NCBI RefSeq assembly: GCF_015277675.1
Contig: NZ_JADHEC010000035.1
Coordinates: forward strand, 1 to 36,653
Length of the DNA stretch: 36,653 bases
Direction of reading: 5' to 3'
Source of the DNA: Flavobacterium soyangense
Lineage (GTDB): Bacteria; Bacteroidota; Bacteroidia; Flavobacteriales; Flavobacteriaceae
The position numbers and the translations under genes were made by a program. Of the stretch, positions 17,190 through 25,678 are shown piece by piece (within the stretch, counting starts at the first letter, position 1; the number at the start of each line of letters is the position of its first letter). The notes under the pieces are model-generated. The model searched no databases and was not told where the DNA came from. It worked only from the letters and a program-made list of their open reading frames with translations.

Positions 17190-18326
17190 TTATTTACATA
17201 TTTTCTGTTGAATTTCATCCAAAATATAAAGATAATCTTCCTGATTTTTCACGAAATCCTTATCCGAAACATCAATAATCAAAACATTCAATTCGGTTTG
17301 AGATTTGATGTAATCAAGGTAGCCATTGTTGATTTTATCTAAGTATGAAGCCGGAATTTTTTGCTCGTAATCTCTCCCTCTTTTCTTGATATTCTCTAGT
17401 AAACGCTCAGAATTTTGGTATAAATAAATATACAAATCAGGTTTTGGCATTTCTCTATATACAATATCAAAAAGTGTTCGATACAAACGATATTCATCTT
17501 CGGCAAGCGTTATTTTGGCAAAAATCAAGGATTTAAAAATATGATAATCGGCAACGATAAAATCCTTGAACAAATCAAATTGAGCTAAATCATCGGATAA
17601 CTGTTTGTATCTATCGGCAAGAAATGACATTTCAAGTGGAAAAGCATAACGGTTTTGATCTTCGTAAAATTTTGGAAGAAAAGGATTGTCGGCAAAACGT
17701 TCCAAGACGGTTTTGGCATTAAAATCTTCCGCAATTTTTGTAGTTAACGTTGTTTTTCCTGCTCCAATATTTCCTTCAAAAGCAATATAATTAAACTGTT
17801 CCAATGGAATTCTGTCCAATGGCATTTCTAAATTCTGAACAATTGTGCAAACACTATTATCTGGGGAAGTTTCCAGTAATTCAGCAATTTTTTTGTGAAA
17901 AACAGGATGTTTCCAGTCTAAATTCAAATCCGTCATTGGCAACAAAACAAACTTTCTGTTCTGCATCAACGGATGAGGTACTTGAAGTTCTTCGGTATTA
18001 ATAATTTCTTCATCGAAAGTAATCAAATCAATATCGATAATTCGGGATTGGTATTCTAACGTATCTCCGCGAACTCGACCCAATCGTCTTTCAATATTCA
18101 AAATTTGGTCTAAAATTTTGTGGGCGGAGCTAAAAGTATGAATTACCAAAGCACAATTATAGAAGGCGTCGCTGTCAAAACCCCAGGAAGGCGCTTCATA
18201 CAACTTCGAAATTTTGATAATCGTACCTATTTCCCGATGTATCATTTCAAGGCTACGCTTCACATTATCAAGACGATTACCTTGATTAGTCCCGAGGGAT
18301 AAAACGACCTGATGTTGTGATTTCAT
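17190..18326 (-). CDS. folK: HPPK (FolK) fused to a deoxynucleoside kinase
   Basis: Two enzymes in one chain, about 378 residues. The N-terminal domain (to about 160) is 6-hydroxymethyl-7,8-dihydropterin pyrophosphokinase of folate synthesis: LSLGTNQGNR, YEAPSWGF, RRLGRVR, SRIIDIDLITFDE and VPHPLMQNRKFVL. The C-terminal domain (about 180-381) is a dNK-type deoxynucleoside kinase: P-loop FEGNIGAGKTT, ERFADNPFLPKFY, FLADRYKQ, and the Arg-rich lid KKRGRDYEQ. Such fusions are known in Bacteroidota from memory; substrate preference is probably a purine deoxynucleoside but is not fixed by sequence. I chose ATG 18326; a GTG at 18335 would add three residues. It converges on the giant T9SS gene (15 bp apart) and is divergent from sppA. 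Confidence 0.93.
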   Translation of the reverse strand: MKSQHQVVLSLGTNQGNRLDNVKRSLEMIHREIGTIIKISKLYEAPSWGFDSDAFYNCALVIHTFSSAHKILDQILNIERRLGRVRGDTLEYQSRIIDIDLITFDEEIINTEELQVPHPLMQNRKFVLLPMTDLNLDWKHPVFHKKIAELLETSPDNSVCTIVQNLEMPLDRIPLEQFNYIAFEGNIGAGKTTLTTKIAEDFNAKTVLERFADNPFLPKFYEDQNRYAFPLEMSFLADRYKQLSDDLAQFDLFKDFIVADYHIFKSLIFAKITLAEDEYRLYRTLFDIVYREMPKPDLYIYLYQNSERLLENIKKRGRDYEQKIPASYLDKINNGYLDYIKSQTELNVLIIDVSDKDFVKNQEDYLYILDEIQQKICK

Positions 18327-18410
18327 ATTAACCACAAATTAACTAAAACAATTTTAGAATTGAACTATATTTGTCGGCGTGTTGATAACTATTTTTTGAG
18401 TTTTTAAGCT

Positions 18411-18418
18411 TAAATTTG
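18411..18418 (+). promoter_or_regulatory. Candidate -7 element (TAAATTTG) before sppA
   Basis: Matches TAnnTTTG and lies 44 bp before the sppA start. A second match, TATATTTG, sits at 18366-18373. Neither has a perfectly spaced TTG. Confidence 0.4.
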
Positions 18419-18461
18419 TAACAATACAGTACTTTTTTCTACTAATAAAAAAAATATAATT

Positions 18462-20222
18462 ATGAAATTTTTAGGAAATGTTTTGGCAACCATCGTAGGT
18501 TTATTTGTCTTTTTTATGTTGTTTATTTTTGGAATAATAATAATTGCGATGATTTTTGGCGGAGAATCCGAAGAAATAGCAGTCAAAAGCAACTCGGTTA
18601 TCGAATTAAATTTGGAACACATTAAAAATGACTATGCCGGAAAATACAAAGATCCTTGGATGACTATTTTAGCAGATGGCGAAAAAGTAGGTCTTTCTGA
18701 TATTATAAATGCCATCGAAGAAGCTAAAACTGATGATGACATCAAAGGAATTTCGATTTTAAATGATAATTCTGAATTAGGAATTGCCCAGTATAAAGCT
18801 TTGCGTGATGCATTAGAAAGTTTCAAAAAATCAGGAAAATTCGTTATGGCTTATGCCAATTCGTATTCACAAAAAGAATATTATTTAAATTCTGTTGCCA
18901 ATACGGTTTACATTAATCCGGTTGGTGATTTAGATTTCAAAGGATTATCAGCAGAAATGATGTTTTTCAAGGATTTTCAGGATAAAACTGGTGTAAAAAT
19001 GGAAGTAATCCGTCACGGAAAATACAAAAGCGCTGTTGAACCTTTCCTTGATAACAAAATGAGCGATGCCAATAGAGAACAAATTTCGGCATTGTTGAAT
19101 TCTGTTTGGAGTACAGTAGCAAATGATGTTTCGAAAAGCAGAAATGTTTCCGTTGCAAAACTAAACGAAATTGCCGACGGTCTTCTAGCCAGAACTCCTG
19201 AAATGGCAAAAGCACAGAAATTAGTTGATGTTGTGGCATATGAAGATGTCTATCATAACGCAATTAAAAAAGCTTTAAAGGTTGATAATGATGAAGATTA
19301 TAACAAAATAAGCATTTTAGATTATGCCAGAAAAGTAGCTACTACTTCGGAAAGTTTTGATAGCAAAGACAAAATTGCCATTATTTATGCACAGGGAGAA
19401 ATTATGAGTGGCGAAGGTGATGTTAACAAAATTGGAGAAGGATCAATGCGTCGCTCGCTAATGGAAGCAAGAAAAGACAAAAATATAAAAGCAATCGTGC
19501 TCCGTATTAATAGTCCTGGTGGAAATGCTTTGACTTCAGATTTGATTTGGAGAGAAATCGAATTGACAAAAAAAGTAAAGCCAGTTGTGGTTTCTATGGG
19601 AAATTATGCTGCTTCCGGAGGTTATTATATTGCTTGTAATGCCAACAAAATTTTTGCCGAAGACAATACCATTACAGGTTCTATCGGAGTTTTTGGAATA
19701 TTGCCTAATTTCACTCAATTAGCAACAAAAATCGGTTTGCATTCAGAACAGGTTAAAACCCATGCAAATGCAGCGGAATATAGTCCTTTTTTACCTTTGG
19801 ACGAAAAATTTAGAGCAGTTACTACTGAAGGTGTCGAGCATATTTATAAAACTTTTGTATCACACGTTGCTGAAGGTCGAAAAATGTCGTTTGCACAAGT
19901 GGATTCTATTGCTCAAGGCAGAGTTTGGTCAGGTTCTCAAGCTCTAAAGATTGGTCTTGTGGATAAAATTGGTGGTTTAGACGATGCCATAAAAGAAGCT
20001 GCGTCTTTGTCAAAAACCAAAAAATACGGCACTCAAAACTTCCCTGAATTTGAAAAGAACATTAACGATATTTTAGAACATTTGCCTTTTGCAAAATCGA
20101 AAGAATCCTTTATAAAAGAAGAATTAGGCACTGAAACTTATAAAATAATGGAACAAATTAAAAGAGTTCAATCTCAAAAAGGAGTTCAGGCAATGATGCC
20201 TTTTGAGATTATTATTCAATAA
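18462..20222 (+). CDS. sppA: Signal peptide peptidase A, long (67K) form
   Basis: SppA is a membrane-anchored serine protease that degrades leftover signal peptides. At 586 residues it is the long, tandem-domain form. One N-terminal membrane segment (about 9-33) anchors it with the protease facing the periplasm. The Ser/Lys dyad is split over the two halves as expected: Lys189 in KYKSAVEPFLDNKMS and Ser385 in NYAASGGYYIACNANKIFA, followed by TGSIGVFG. RINSPGGNALTSDLIW forms the oxyanion region. It is monocistronic, followed by a terminator. Confidence 0.96.
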   Translation: MKFLGNVLATIVGLFVFFMLFIFGIIIIAMIFGGESEEIAVKSNSVIELNLEHIKNDYAGKYKDPWMTILADGEKVGLSDIINAIEEAKTDDDIKGISILNDNSELGIAQYKALRDALESFKKSGKFVMAYANSYSQKEYYLNSVANTVYINPVGDLDFKGLSAEMMFFKDFQDKTGVKMEVIRHGKYKSAVEPFLDNKMSDANREQISALLNSVWSTVANDVSKSRNVSVAKLNEIADGLLARTPEMAKAQKLVDVVAYEDVYHNAIKKALKVDNDEDYNKISILDYARKVATTSESFDSKDKIAIIYAQGEIMSGEGDVNKIGEGSMRRSLMEARKDKNIKAIVLRINSPGGNALTSDLIWREIELTKKVKPVVVSMGNYAASGGYYIACNANKIFAEDNTITGSIGVFGILPNFTQLATKIGLHSEQVKTHANAAEYSPFLPLDEKFRAVTTEGVEHIYKTFVSHVAEGRKMSFAQVDSIAQGRVWSGSQALKIGLVDKIGGLDDAIKEAASLSKTKKYGTQNFPEFEKNINDILEHLPFAKSKESFIKEELGTETYKIMEQIKRVQSQKGVQAMMPFEIIIQ

Positions 20223-20243
20223 AAGATAATTACGTTTTACTTA

Positions 20244-20280
20244 AAAATCCGTTCAAGCAATTGCTTAAACGGATTTTTTT
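20244..20280 (+). terminator. Terminator after sppA
   Basis: AAAATCCGTT (20244-20253) and AACGGATTTT (20268-20277) enclose a self-complementary AAGCAATTGCTT, making one long hairpin with a single C/A mismatch, then Ts. Confidence 0.88.
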
Positions 20281-20344
20281 GGGTTGTAAAGTTAAATTAT
20301 TGCTTATAAAAATCAGACAAAAAAATAGTCGATTTTAAAAGCAC

Positions 20345-20352
20345 TATTTTTG
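20345..20352 (+). promoter_or_regulatory. Candidate -7 element (TATTTTTG) before the AsmA-family gene
   Basis: Fits TAnnTTTG, 56 bp before the ATG at 20409. No clear -33 element. Confidence 0.4.
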
Positions 20353-20408
20353 TAAAAACTAACGACATCATTTTTACTCCACTTATAGATTCTAAAAAAA
20401 ATTAAATT

Positions 20409-23003
20409 ATGACAAAGAAAATTTTAAAAATTGTTGGAATTGTAATTGTTCTGCTCATAGGAATTTTATTAGCCGCTCCGTACGTATTTAAAGAGCAAAT
20501 AAAAGCCAAAATTACTCAAGCCATCAACGAGAAAGTTGATGCCAAAGTTACCTTTGCGGATGCTGATTTAAGTTTATTCAAAAATTTCCCTAATGCGAAT
20601 GTTACCATTAAAAAACTAGTCATCATCAATAAAGCTCCTTTTGAAGGTGATACACTGGTTTCACTTGGTGAATTGAATTTGCAACTGTCTATCAAAGAAC
20701 TTTTTAAAGGAGAAAAAGAAGTCGTGAATATTGATGGAATTACTTCAAAAAACGGATTAATCAATATCATCTTCAATAAAGAAGGAATTGCCAATTACGA
20801 TATTGCGCTGAAAGACGACAAAACACAAGACGACGGAAAAAGCAAGCCTTTATCATTAAAAATTCAGAATTATAAAATCGAAAATTTCAAGTTTCGTTAT
20901 TTTGACGAAAGTTCGAAAATAAAAATGACGATAGACAGCCTAAACCACGAAGGAATTGGAGATTTTACAGCCCAAAAATTGGATTTAAATACCAGATCGA
21001 CAGCCAAAATTGTACTCTCAATGGACAAAGTCAATTATATGAAAAATGTTTCTATTAGTCTGGATGCCGTTTTGGGAATTGATTTAAAAAACGGCAAATA
21101 CACTTTCAAACAGAACAAAGCTTTAATCAATCAATTGCCTATAGAATTGGATGGTTTTATACAAATGGTTGATGGCGGACAAGAATATGATTTGAAATTC
21201 AAAACACCCACTTCTTCCTTTAAAAACTTCTTAGGACTTATTCCCGCAGCCTATTCTTCGAGTTTGGATAATGTAAAAACAAATGGCGATTTTACCGTTG
21301 CGGGTTTTGTTAAAGGGTTGTATTCAGATAAAACCGTTCCAAAATTCAATATTAAAATTGCTTCCAATAATGCCTCTTTTCAATATCCAAATCTTCCAAA
21401 ATCAGTTCGCAACATTGTAATTGACACTAAAATTATCAACAAAACCGGAATTTTAAACGACACCTACGTCAATATAGACAAGTTGTCTTTTGCCATTGAT
21501 CAAGATATTTTTAATGCTAAAGCTAACATCAGAAATATTACTGAAAACGCCTTGGTAGATGCCGCTTTAAAAGGAACTATTAATTTAGGAAATTTGTCCA
21601 AAGCATATCCCATAAAATTAAGTAAGCCTTTATCTGGAATTCTAAAAGCTGATGTGACATCTAAATTCGATATGCAATCTGTAGAAAAAAGTCAATATCA
21701 AAACATCAAAAATGCTGGCACGGTGAGTTTGTCGGGCTTTAAATATGTGGATAAAAATGGAAAAGCAATGACCATCAGCAATGCTTTGGTTCAGTTTAAT
21801 CCTAGTAACATCAATTTAAAACAATTCAACGCAACGACCGGAATAAGTGACATTAGCGTAACAGGTGTTTTGGAGAATTTTTATGGATTTATATTTAAAA
21901 ACCAAGAATTGAAAGGAAATTTCAATATGAATTCTAAACAATTAGCTGTAGCTGATTTTATGACCACGGGTAAAGAAACTAAAACACAAGCAAAAAAAGC
22001 AGAAGCTATGAAGATTCCTGCTTTCTTAAATTGTAAGCTTACCGCAAAAGCAAATACAGTTTTATATGATAATTTAACTTTAAAGGATGTTTCGGGAAAA
22101 CTGATTGTGAAAGACGAAAAAGTTACTTTAGAAAATGTAAAATCTTCTATTTTTGGAGGGACAATTGGTGTTAACGGAGCTGTTTCTACCAAAGGAAAAG
22201 TACCCGTTTTCAATGTGAATCTGAATTTAAATCAGGTGGACATTGCACAATCATTCACCCAATTAGATATGTTGAAAAAAATTGCTCCAATTGCTGGAAT
22301 CATTAATGGAAAAATCAACTCGACCATAAAAATCAATGGAAATCTTGATGCAATGGAATTGACTCCTGATTTGAATTCGCTTACCGGAGATTTATTGGGA
22401 CAACTGCTTTCGACAACTATAAATTCCCAAAACTCGACTTTGTTAAATGCTTTGGGTTCAAATTTGAAATTCATTGATATGAATAAAGTCAATCTAAATG
22501 ATGTAAAAGCAGCTTTGACTTTCAAGGACGGAAAAGTTAATGTAAAACCTTTTGACATCAAATATCAAGACATCAAAGCAACTATTGGCGGAAGTCATGG
22601 TTTTGACCAAAGTATGAATTACAATTTAAAATTTGATGTTCCTGTCAAATATCTTGGCACTGAAGCCAATGCATTAATAGCAAAATTATCTTCAGCTGAT
22701 GCCTCAAAATTGCAAAGTATTCCAATTAATGCAACCCTTGTTGGAAACTTTACAAATCCAAAAATCACAACAGACATCAACAGTGCTGTCACAAAATTAA
22801 CCACTCAGTTAGTAAATCAGCAAAAAAACCGAATGGTAAAACAAGGAACATCAGCATTAACGGATTACCTTAATAAAAATAAGAAACCTAGCGATACTAC
22901 AAAAACTGCAGTACAAAAAGAAGACATCAAAACCAAAGCAGCTGATTTGTTGAATGGTTTGTTCAGCAAGAAGAAAAAAACGGAAGAACCTAAGACTCCG
23001 TAA
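20409..23003 (+). CDS. AsmA-family envelope protein
   Basis: An 864-residue protein with an N-terminal membrane anchor (about residues 5-29, LKIVGIVIVLLIGILLAAPYV), then the AsmA N-terminal module (INEKVDAKVTFADADLSLFKNFPNANVTIKKL) and a long beta-rich body. The AsmA-like C-terminal part is around 560-780 (VYGA-type repeats such as FGGTIGVNGAVSTKG, INGKINSTIKINGNLD, FKDGKVNVKPFDIKYQDI). The tail is Lys-rich and polar. AsmA/TamB/YhdP-type proteins form grooves thought to carry lipids between membranes; this one probably acts in the periplasm in outer-membrane lipid homeostasis. The exact paralog cannot be named. It is monocistronic; a terminator overlaps the end of the convergent DUF2797 gene. 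Confidence 0.85.
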   Translation: MTKKILKIVGIVIVLLIGILLAAPYVFKEQIKAKITQAINEKVDAKVTFADADLSLFKNFPNANVTIKKLVIINKAPFEGDTLVSLGELNLQLSIKELFKGEKEVVNIDGITSKNGLINIIFNKEGIANYDIALKDDKTQDDGKSKPLSLKIQNYKIENFKFRYFDESSKIKMTIDSLNHEGIGDFTAQKLDLNTRSTAKIVLSMDKVNYMKNVSISLDAVLGIDLKNGKYTFKQNKALINQLPIELDGFIQMVDGGQEYDLKFKTPTSSFKNFLGLIPAAYSSSLDNVKTNGDFTVAGFVKGLYSDKTVPKFNIKIASNNASFQYPNLPKSVRNIVIDTKIINKTGILNDTYVNIDKLSFAIDQDIFNAKANIRNITENALVDAALKGTINLGNLSKAYPIKLSKPLSGILKADVTSKFDMQSVEKSQYQNIKNAGTVSLSGFKYVDKNGKAMTISNALVQFNPSNINLKQFNATTGISDISVTGVLENFYGFIFKNQELKGNFNMNSKQLAVADFMTTGKETKTQAKKAEAMKIPAFLNCKLTAKANTVLYDNLTLKDVSGKLIVKDEKVTLENVKSSIFGGTIGVNGAVSTKGKVPVFNVNLNLNQVDIAQSFTQLDMLKKIAPIAGIINGKINSTIKINGNLDAMELTPDLNSLTGDLLGQLLSTTINSQNSTLLNALGSNLKFIDMNKVNLNDVKAALTFKDGKVNVKPFDIKYQDIKATIGGSHGFDQSMNYNLKFDVPVKYLGTEANALIAKLSSADASKLQSIPINATLVGNFTNPKITTDINSAVTKLTTQLVNQQKNRMVKQGTSALTDYLNKNKKPSDTTKTAVQKEDIKTKAADLLNGLFSKKKKTEEPKTP

Positions 23004-23018
23004 ATTTTATAAACTAAG

Positions 23019-23050
23019 AAAGCCTGAAATTTACTTTTTAGGCTTTTTTT
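23019..23050 (+). terminator. Terminator after the AsmA-family gene
   Basis: AAAGCCT (23019-23025) pairs with AGGCTTT (23040-23046), followed by Ts. The stem is 7 bp, and it abuts the stop of the convergent DUF2797 gene at 23049. Confidence 0.7.
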
Positions 23051-23843
23051 ATATTTCAATTCGTACCACATACCCTTCAGAACTACGAACATTAAAAACG
23101 GTTCCGTCTTCAAATAGTAGATATTGTCCTTTTATTCCAGTTAATTTTCCTTGGAAATTAGGCGTTTTCTCTAAACTTAAACTATTTATTTTTTTTGGAT
23201 ATTCTAAAACAGGAAAATGCATTTCGTATAAATCATTTTTATCGGAGTAAAAATATTCCTGGACTTCTGCTGGAATTAAGTTTTCGACTTTCAATCTTTC
23301 GGCAATTAAATCGACTTGTACGACATCATTTTGAAGCATTTTGCGCCAATTGGTTTTATCGGCATAATGATTTTTTAAAGCGACTTCAGTAATTCCTGCT
23401 AGATAACGATTGGGAACCTCCACAATAGAAATCGCTTGGGTTGCGCCTTGATCAATCCATCGCGTAGGCATTTGAGTTTTTCGGGTTACACCCACTTTTA
23501 CTTCACTTGATAAAGCCAAATAAACTATGTGTGGCTGCAATTGTACTTTTTCTTCATAAACCAAGTCCCTATCCTGAATTCCCAGATGAGCTGTGCTTAA
23601 TTCCGGTTTCATAATCCAATCGCCCACAGCTGGACTGGAATAAAAACAATCGTAACAAAATCCCTGACGGAATATTTTCTTCTTTTTACCGCAATTCAAA
23701 CATTGATAACCCACAAAATTGATTTCCAAATTTTTGTTCAGCAATTGATTCACGTTCAAAAAACTGTTTTCAAAAACCAAATAATATTGAATTGGATTTC
23801 CAAATTCGGTTTGCATTTTAGAAAGTACACCTTCGTATGTCAT
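23049..23843 (-). CDS. DUF2797-domain protein with zinc-ribbon
   Basis: About 264 residues from ATG 23843 (MTYEGVLSKMQ). An ATG at 23936 would add 31 residues, but those read as repetitive AT-rich leader (NYELQITNYNF) and I reject them. Around residues 47-66 two CxxC knuckles (CLNCG and CYDCF) make a likely zinc ribbon. The central segment VYLALSSEVKVGVTRKTQMP, then TRWIDQGATQAISI, EVPNRYLAGITEVAL, resembles a GIY-YIG nuclease core in layout (KVG.TR with a following Arg, and a Glu in GITE). The family is of unknown function; a nuclease or nucleic-acid-binding role is my inference. No signal peptide. It is divergent from the GH3 gene. Confidence 0.85.
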   Translation of the reverse strand: MTYEGVLSKMQTEFGNPIQYYLVFENSFLNVNQLLNKNLEINFVGYQCLNCGKKKKIFRQGFCYDCFYSSPAVGDWIMKPELSTAHLGIQDRDLVYEEKVQLQPHIVYLALSSEVKVGVTRKTQMPTRWIDQGATQAISIVEVPNRYLAGITEVALKNHYADKTNWRKMLQNDVVQVDLIAERLKVENLIPAEVQEYFYSDKNDLYEMHFPVLEYPKKINSLSLEKTPNFQGKLTGIKGQYLLFEDGTVFNVRSSEGYVVRIEI

Positions 23844-23890
23844 TTTGTTTAAAGTTTCAGGTTTAAAGTATAAAGTTTGACAAAAATCGC

Positions 23891-23898
23891 TATTTTTG
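23891..23898 (+). promoter_or_regulatory. Candidate -7 element (TATTTTTG) before the GH3-family gene
   Basis: Fits TAnnTTTG, 50 bp before the ATG at 23948. The stretch up to the start codon is a run of short imperfect direct repeats (TAATTCGTAATTTGTAATTC) of a kind common in Flavobacterium intergenic DNA. Confidence 0.4.
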
Positions 23899-23947
23899 GT
23901 AAAGTTATAATTCGTAATTTGTAATTCATAATTCATTACTCAGAAAA

Positions 23948-25474
23948 ATGCCAATAGCTGTAATCAATTCTTTTGCTTCTTGGGTTCTTAAACAAAGAAT
24001 TCATCAAATAGAACTTTTTTTAAAATACCCAAATGAAGTTCAGGAAGAGTTGTTAATGAACTTGATTCGAGCTTCAGAAAATACAATTTTGGGACACAAA
24101 TACGACTATACTTCCATAAATTCGTATGCGACTTTCGCAGAAAGAGTTCCCGTTTCTACATACGAAGAATTACAGCCTTTGTTAGAACGCACTCGAAAAG
24201 GCGAACAGAATGTTTTCTGGGAAACTCCCGTAAAATGGTTTGCCAAATCCAGCGGAACCACAAATGCCAAAAGTAAATTTATCCCCGTAAGCCCCGAAGC
24301 ACTGGAAGACTGTCATTACAAAGCAGGCAAGGATTTGTTGTGTATGTATTTGAACAACAACGAAAATTCCGAAATGTTTTTGGGAAAAAGTCTTCGCCTT
24401 GGCGGAAGTTCTCAAATTTATGAAGACAACCATACTTTTTTTGGAGATTTGTCAGCTATTTTAATTGAAAATATGCCGCTTTGGGCTGATTTTAGTAGCA
24501 CTCCAAATAAAGAAATCTCGTTGATGAGCGATTGGTCAACGAAACTTCCTGTGATAATAAATGAAGTAAAAAACGAAAATGTTACCAGTTTTGCCGGCGT
24601 TCCTTCTTGGATGTTGGTTTTAATGAACAAATTGCTTGAAGAAACCGGCAAAGGAAATCTACTGGAATTATGGCCAAATCTGGAAGTTTATTTCCACGGT
24701 GGTGTGAGTTTTGAACCGTATCGTGAACAATATAAAAAAATTCTACCGAAAAGCGATTTCAAATACTATGAAATATACAATGCTTCCGAAGGTTTTTTTG
24801 CCATTCAGGATTTGAATGATTCCAGCGATTTATTGCTGATGCTGGATTATGGCATTTTCTATGAATTTATTTCGATGGATACTTTTGGAACACCAAATCA
24901 AAAAACTATTCGGTTGTCAGAAGTGGAGCTTTTTAAAAATTATGCTATTGTTATCACCACAAATTCAGGCTTGTGGCGTTATTTAATTGGTGACACCGTA
25001 CGTTTTACGTCATTGAATCCTTACCGAATTCGGGTGACAGGGAGAACTAAACATCACATTAATGTTTTTGGGGAAGAATTAATGGTCGAAAATACCGATC
25101 AGGCTATTGCCAAAGCATGCCAAATTACCAGAACCGAAATAGTGGATTATACTGTTGCTCCCGTTTTTATGAAAGACAAGGATAAAGGAGCGCACGAATG
25201 GATGATTGAGTTCAAGAAAAATCCGGATGATATTACGGCATTCCAAAAAGTATTGGACGAAACCTTACAATCTTTAAATTCTGATTACGAGGCAAAACGA
25301 TATAATAATATGACACTTAATCCGTTAGTTATAAATGTTGCCCGCAAAAACTTATTTTACGATTGGCTAAAAAACAAAGACAAACTTGGAGGACAGCATA
25401 AGATTCCGAGATTGTCGAATGAAAGAGATTATTTGGAACAATTGAAAAATATGCAGGTAAGTGTAAATCAATAA
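23948..25474 (+). CDS. GH3 auxin-responsive promoter family protein (acyl-adenylating type)
   Basis: A 508-residue member of the GH3 family, which in plants joins amino acids to acyl acids through an acyl-adenylate. Seen: the ATP-binding loop KWFAKSSGTTNAKSKFIPV (about 96-114), GVPSWMLVLMNKL, YFHGGVSFEPYREQYK, EIYNASEGFFAIQD (the adenylate-forming Tyr-x-Ala-Ser-Glu motif, about 275-288), and GLWRYLIGDTVRFTSLNPYRIRVTGRTKHHINVFGEEL (C-terminal hinge). The key ATP motifs are intact, so an adenylating enzyme is likely. The bacterial substrate is unknown; the name refers to the plant family and no auxin role is implied. A 47-aa lipoprotein gene follows after 1 bp. Confidence 0.9.
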   Translation: MPIAVINSFASWVLKQRIHQIELFLKYPNEVQEELLMNLIRASENTILGHKYDYTSINSYATFAERVPVSTYEELQPLLERTRKGEQNVFWETPVKWFAKSSGTTNAKSKFIPVSPEALEDCHYKAGKDLLCMYLNNNENSEMFLGKSLRLGGSSQIYEDNHTFFGDLSAILIENMPLWADFSSTPNKEISLMSDWSTKLPVIINEVKNENVTSFAGVPSWMLVLMNKLLEETGKGNLLELWPNLEVYFHGGVSFEPYREQYKKILPKSDFKYYEIYNASEGFFAIQDLNDSSDLLLMLDYGIFYEFISMDTFGTPNQKTIRLSEVELFKNYAIVITTNSGLWRYLIGDTVRFTSLNPYRIRVTGRTKHHINVFGEELMVENTDQAIAKACQITRTEIVDYTVAPVFMKDKDKGAHEWMIEFKKNPDDITAFQKVLDETLQSLNSDYEAKRYNNMTLNPLVINVARKNLFYDWLKNKDKLGGQHKIPRLSNERDYLEQLKNMQVSVNQ

Positions 25475-25475
25475 A

Positions 25476-25619
25476 ATGAAAAAGATATTTTTAATAGCAA
25501 TTGTGTTTTTCTTTTTGGTTTCTTGCGGACCACATAGAATGAGTTGCGGTGCAAGAGGGATTTGTATTGCTTCAGAAAAGCTAATTCGTGAACAATCTAA
25601 AATTAATCACTACAAATAA
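25476..25619 (+). CDS. Small lipoprotein, 47 aa, coupled to the GH3 gene
   Basis: MKKIFLIAIVFFFLVSCG has a hydrophobic signal and a lipobox LVSC (Cys17), so the mature product is only 31 residues: CGPHRMSCGARGICIASEKL and a polar tail. It has three Cys in the mature part, one of them the lipidated Cys. The ATG overlaps nothing but starts one base after the GH3 stop codon, so translation is probably coupled. A terminator follows at 25638. Function not recognised; the tight link and terminator support a real gene. Confidence 0.75.
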   Translation: MKKIFLIAIVFFFLVSCGPHRMSCGARGICIASEKLIREQSKINHYK

Positions 25620-25637
25620 ATTATAAAAATTTAGCCA

Positions 25638-25675
25638 AAAATCCTGTCCCAATTTTATCGGGACAGGATTTTGAT
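25638..25675. terminator. Bidirectional terminator between the GH3 operon and serB
   Basis: A 13-bp perfect stem: AAAATCCTGTCCC (25638-25650) and GGGACAGGATTTT (25660-25672), with A and T runs on both sides, serving both convergent units. Confidence 0.92.
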
Positions 25676-25678
25676 TTA

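Noticed and set aside
23844..23936. N-terminal extension of the DUF2797 protein
   Set aside because: The 31 extra residues come from repetitive AT-rich intergenic sequence and precede the natural MTYEG start.
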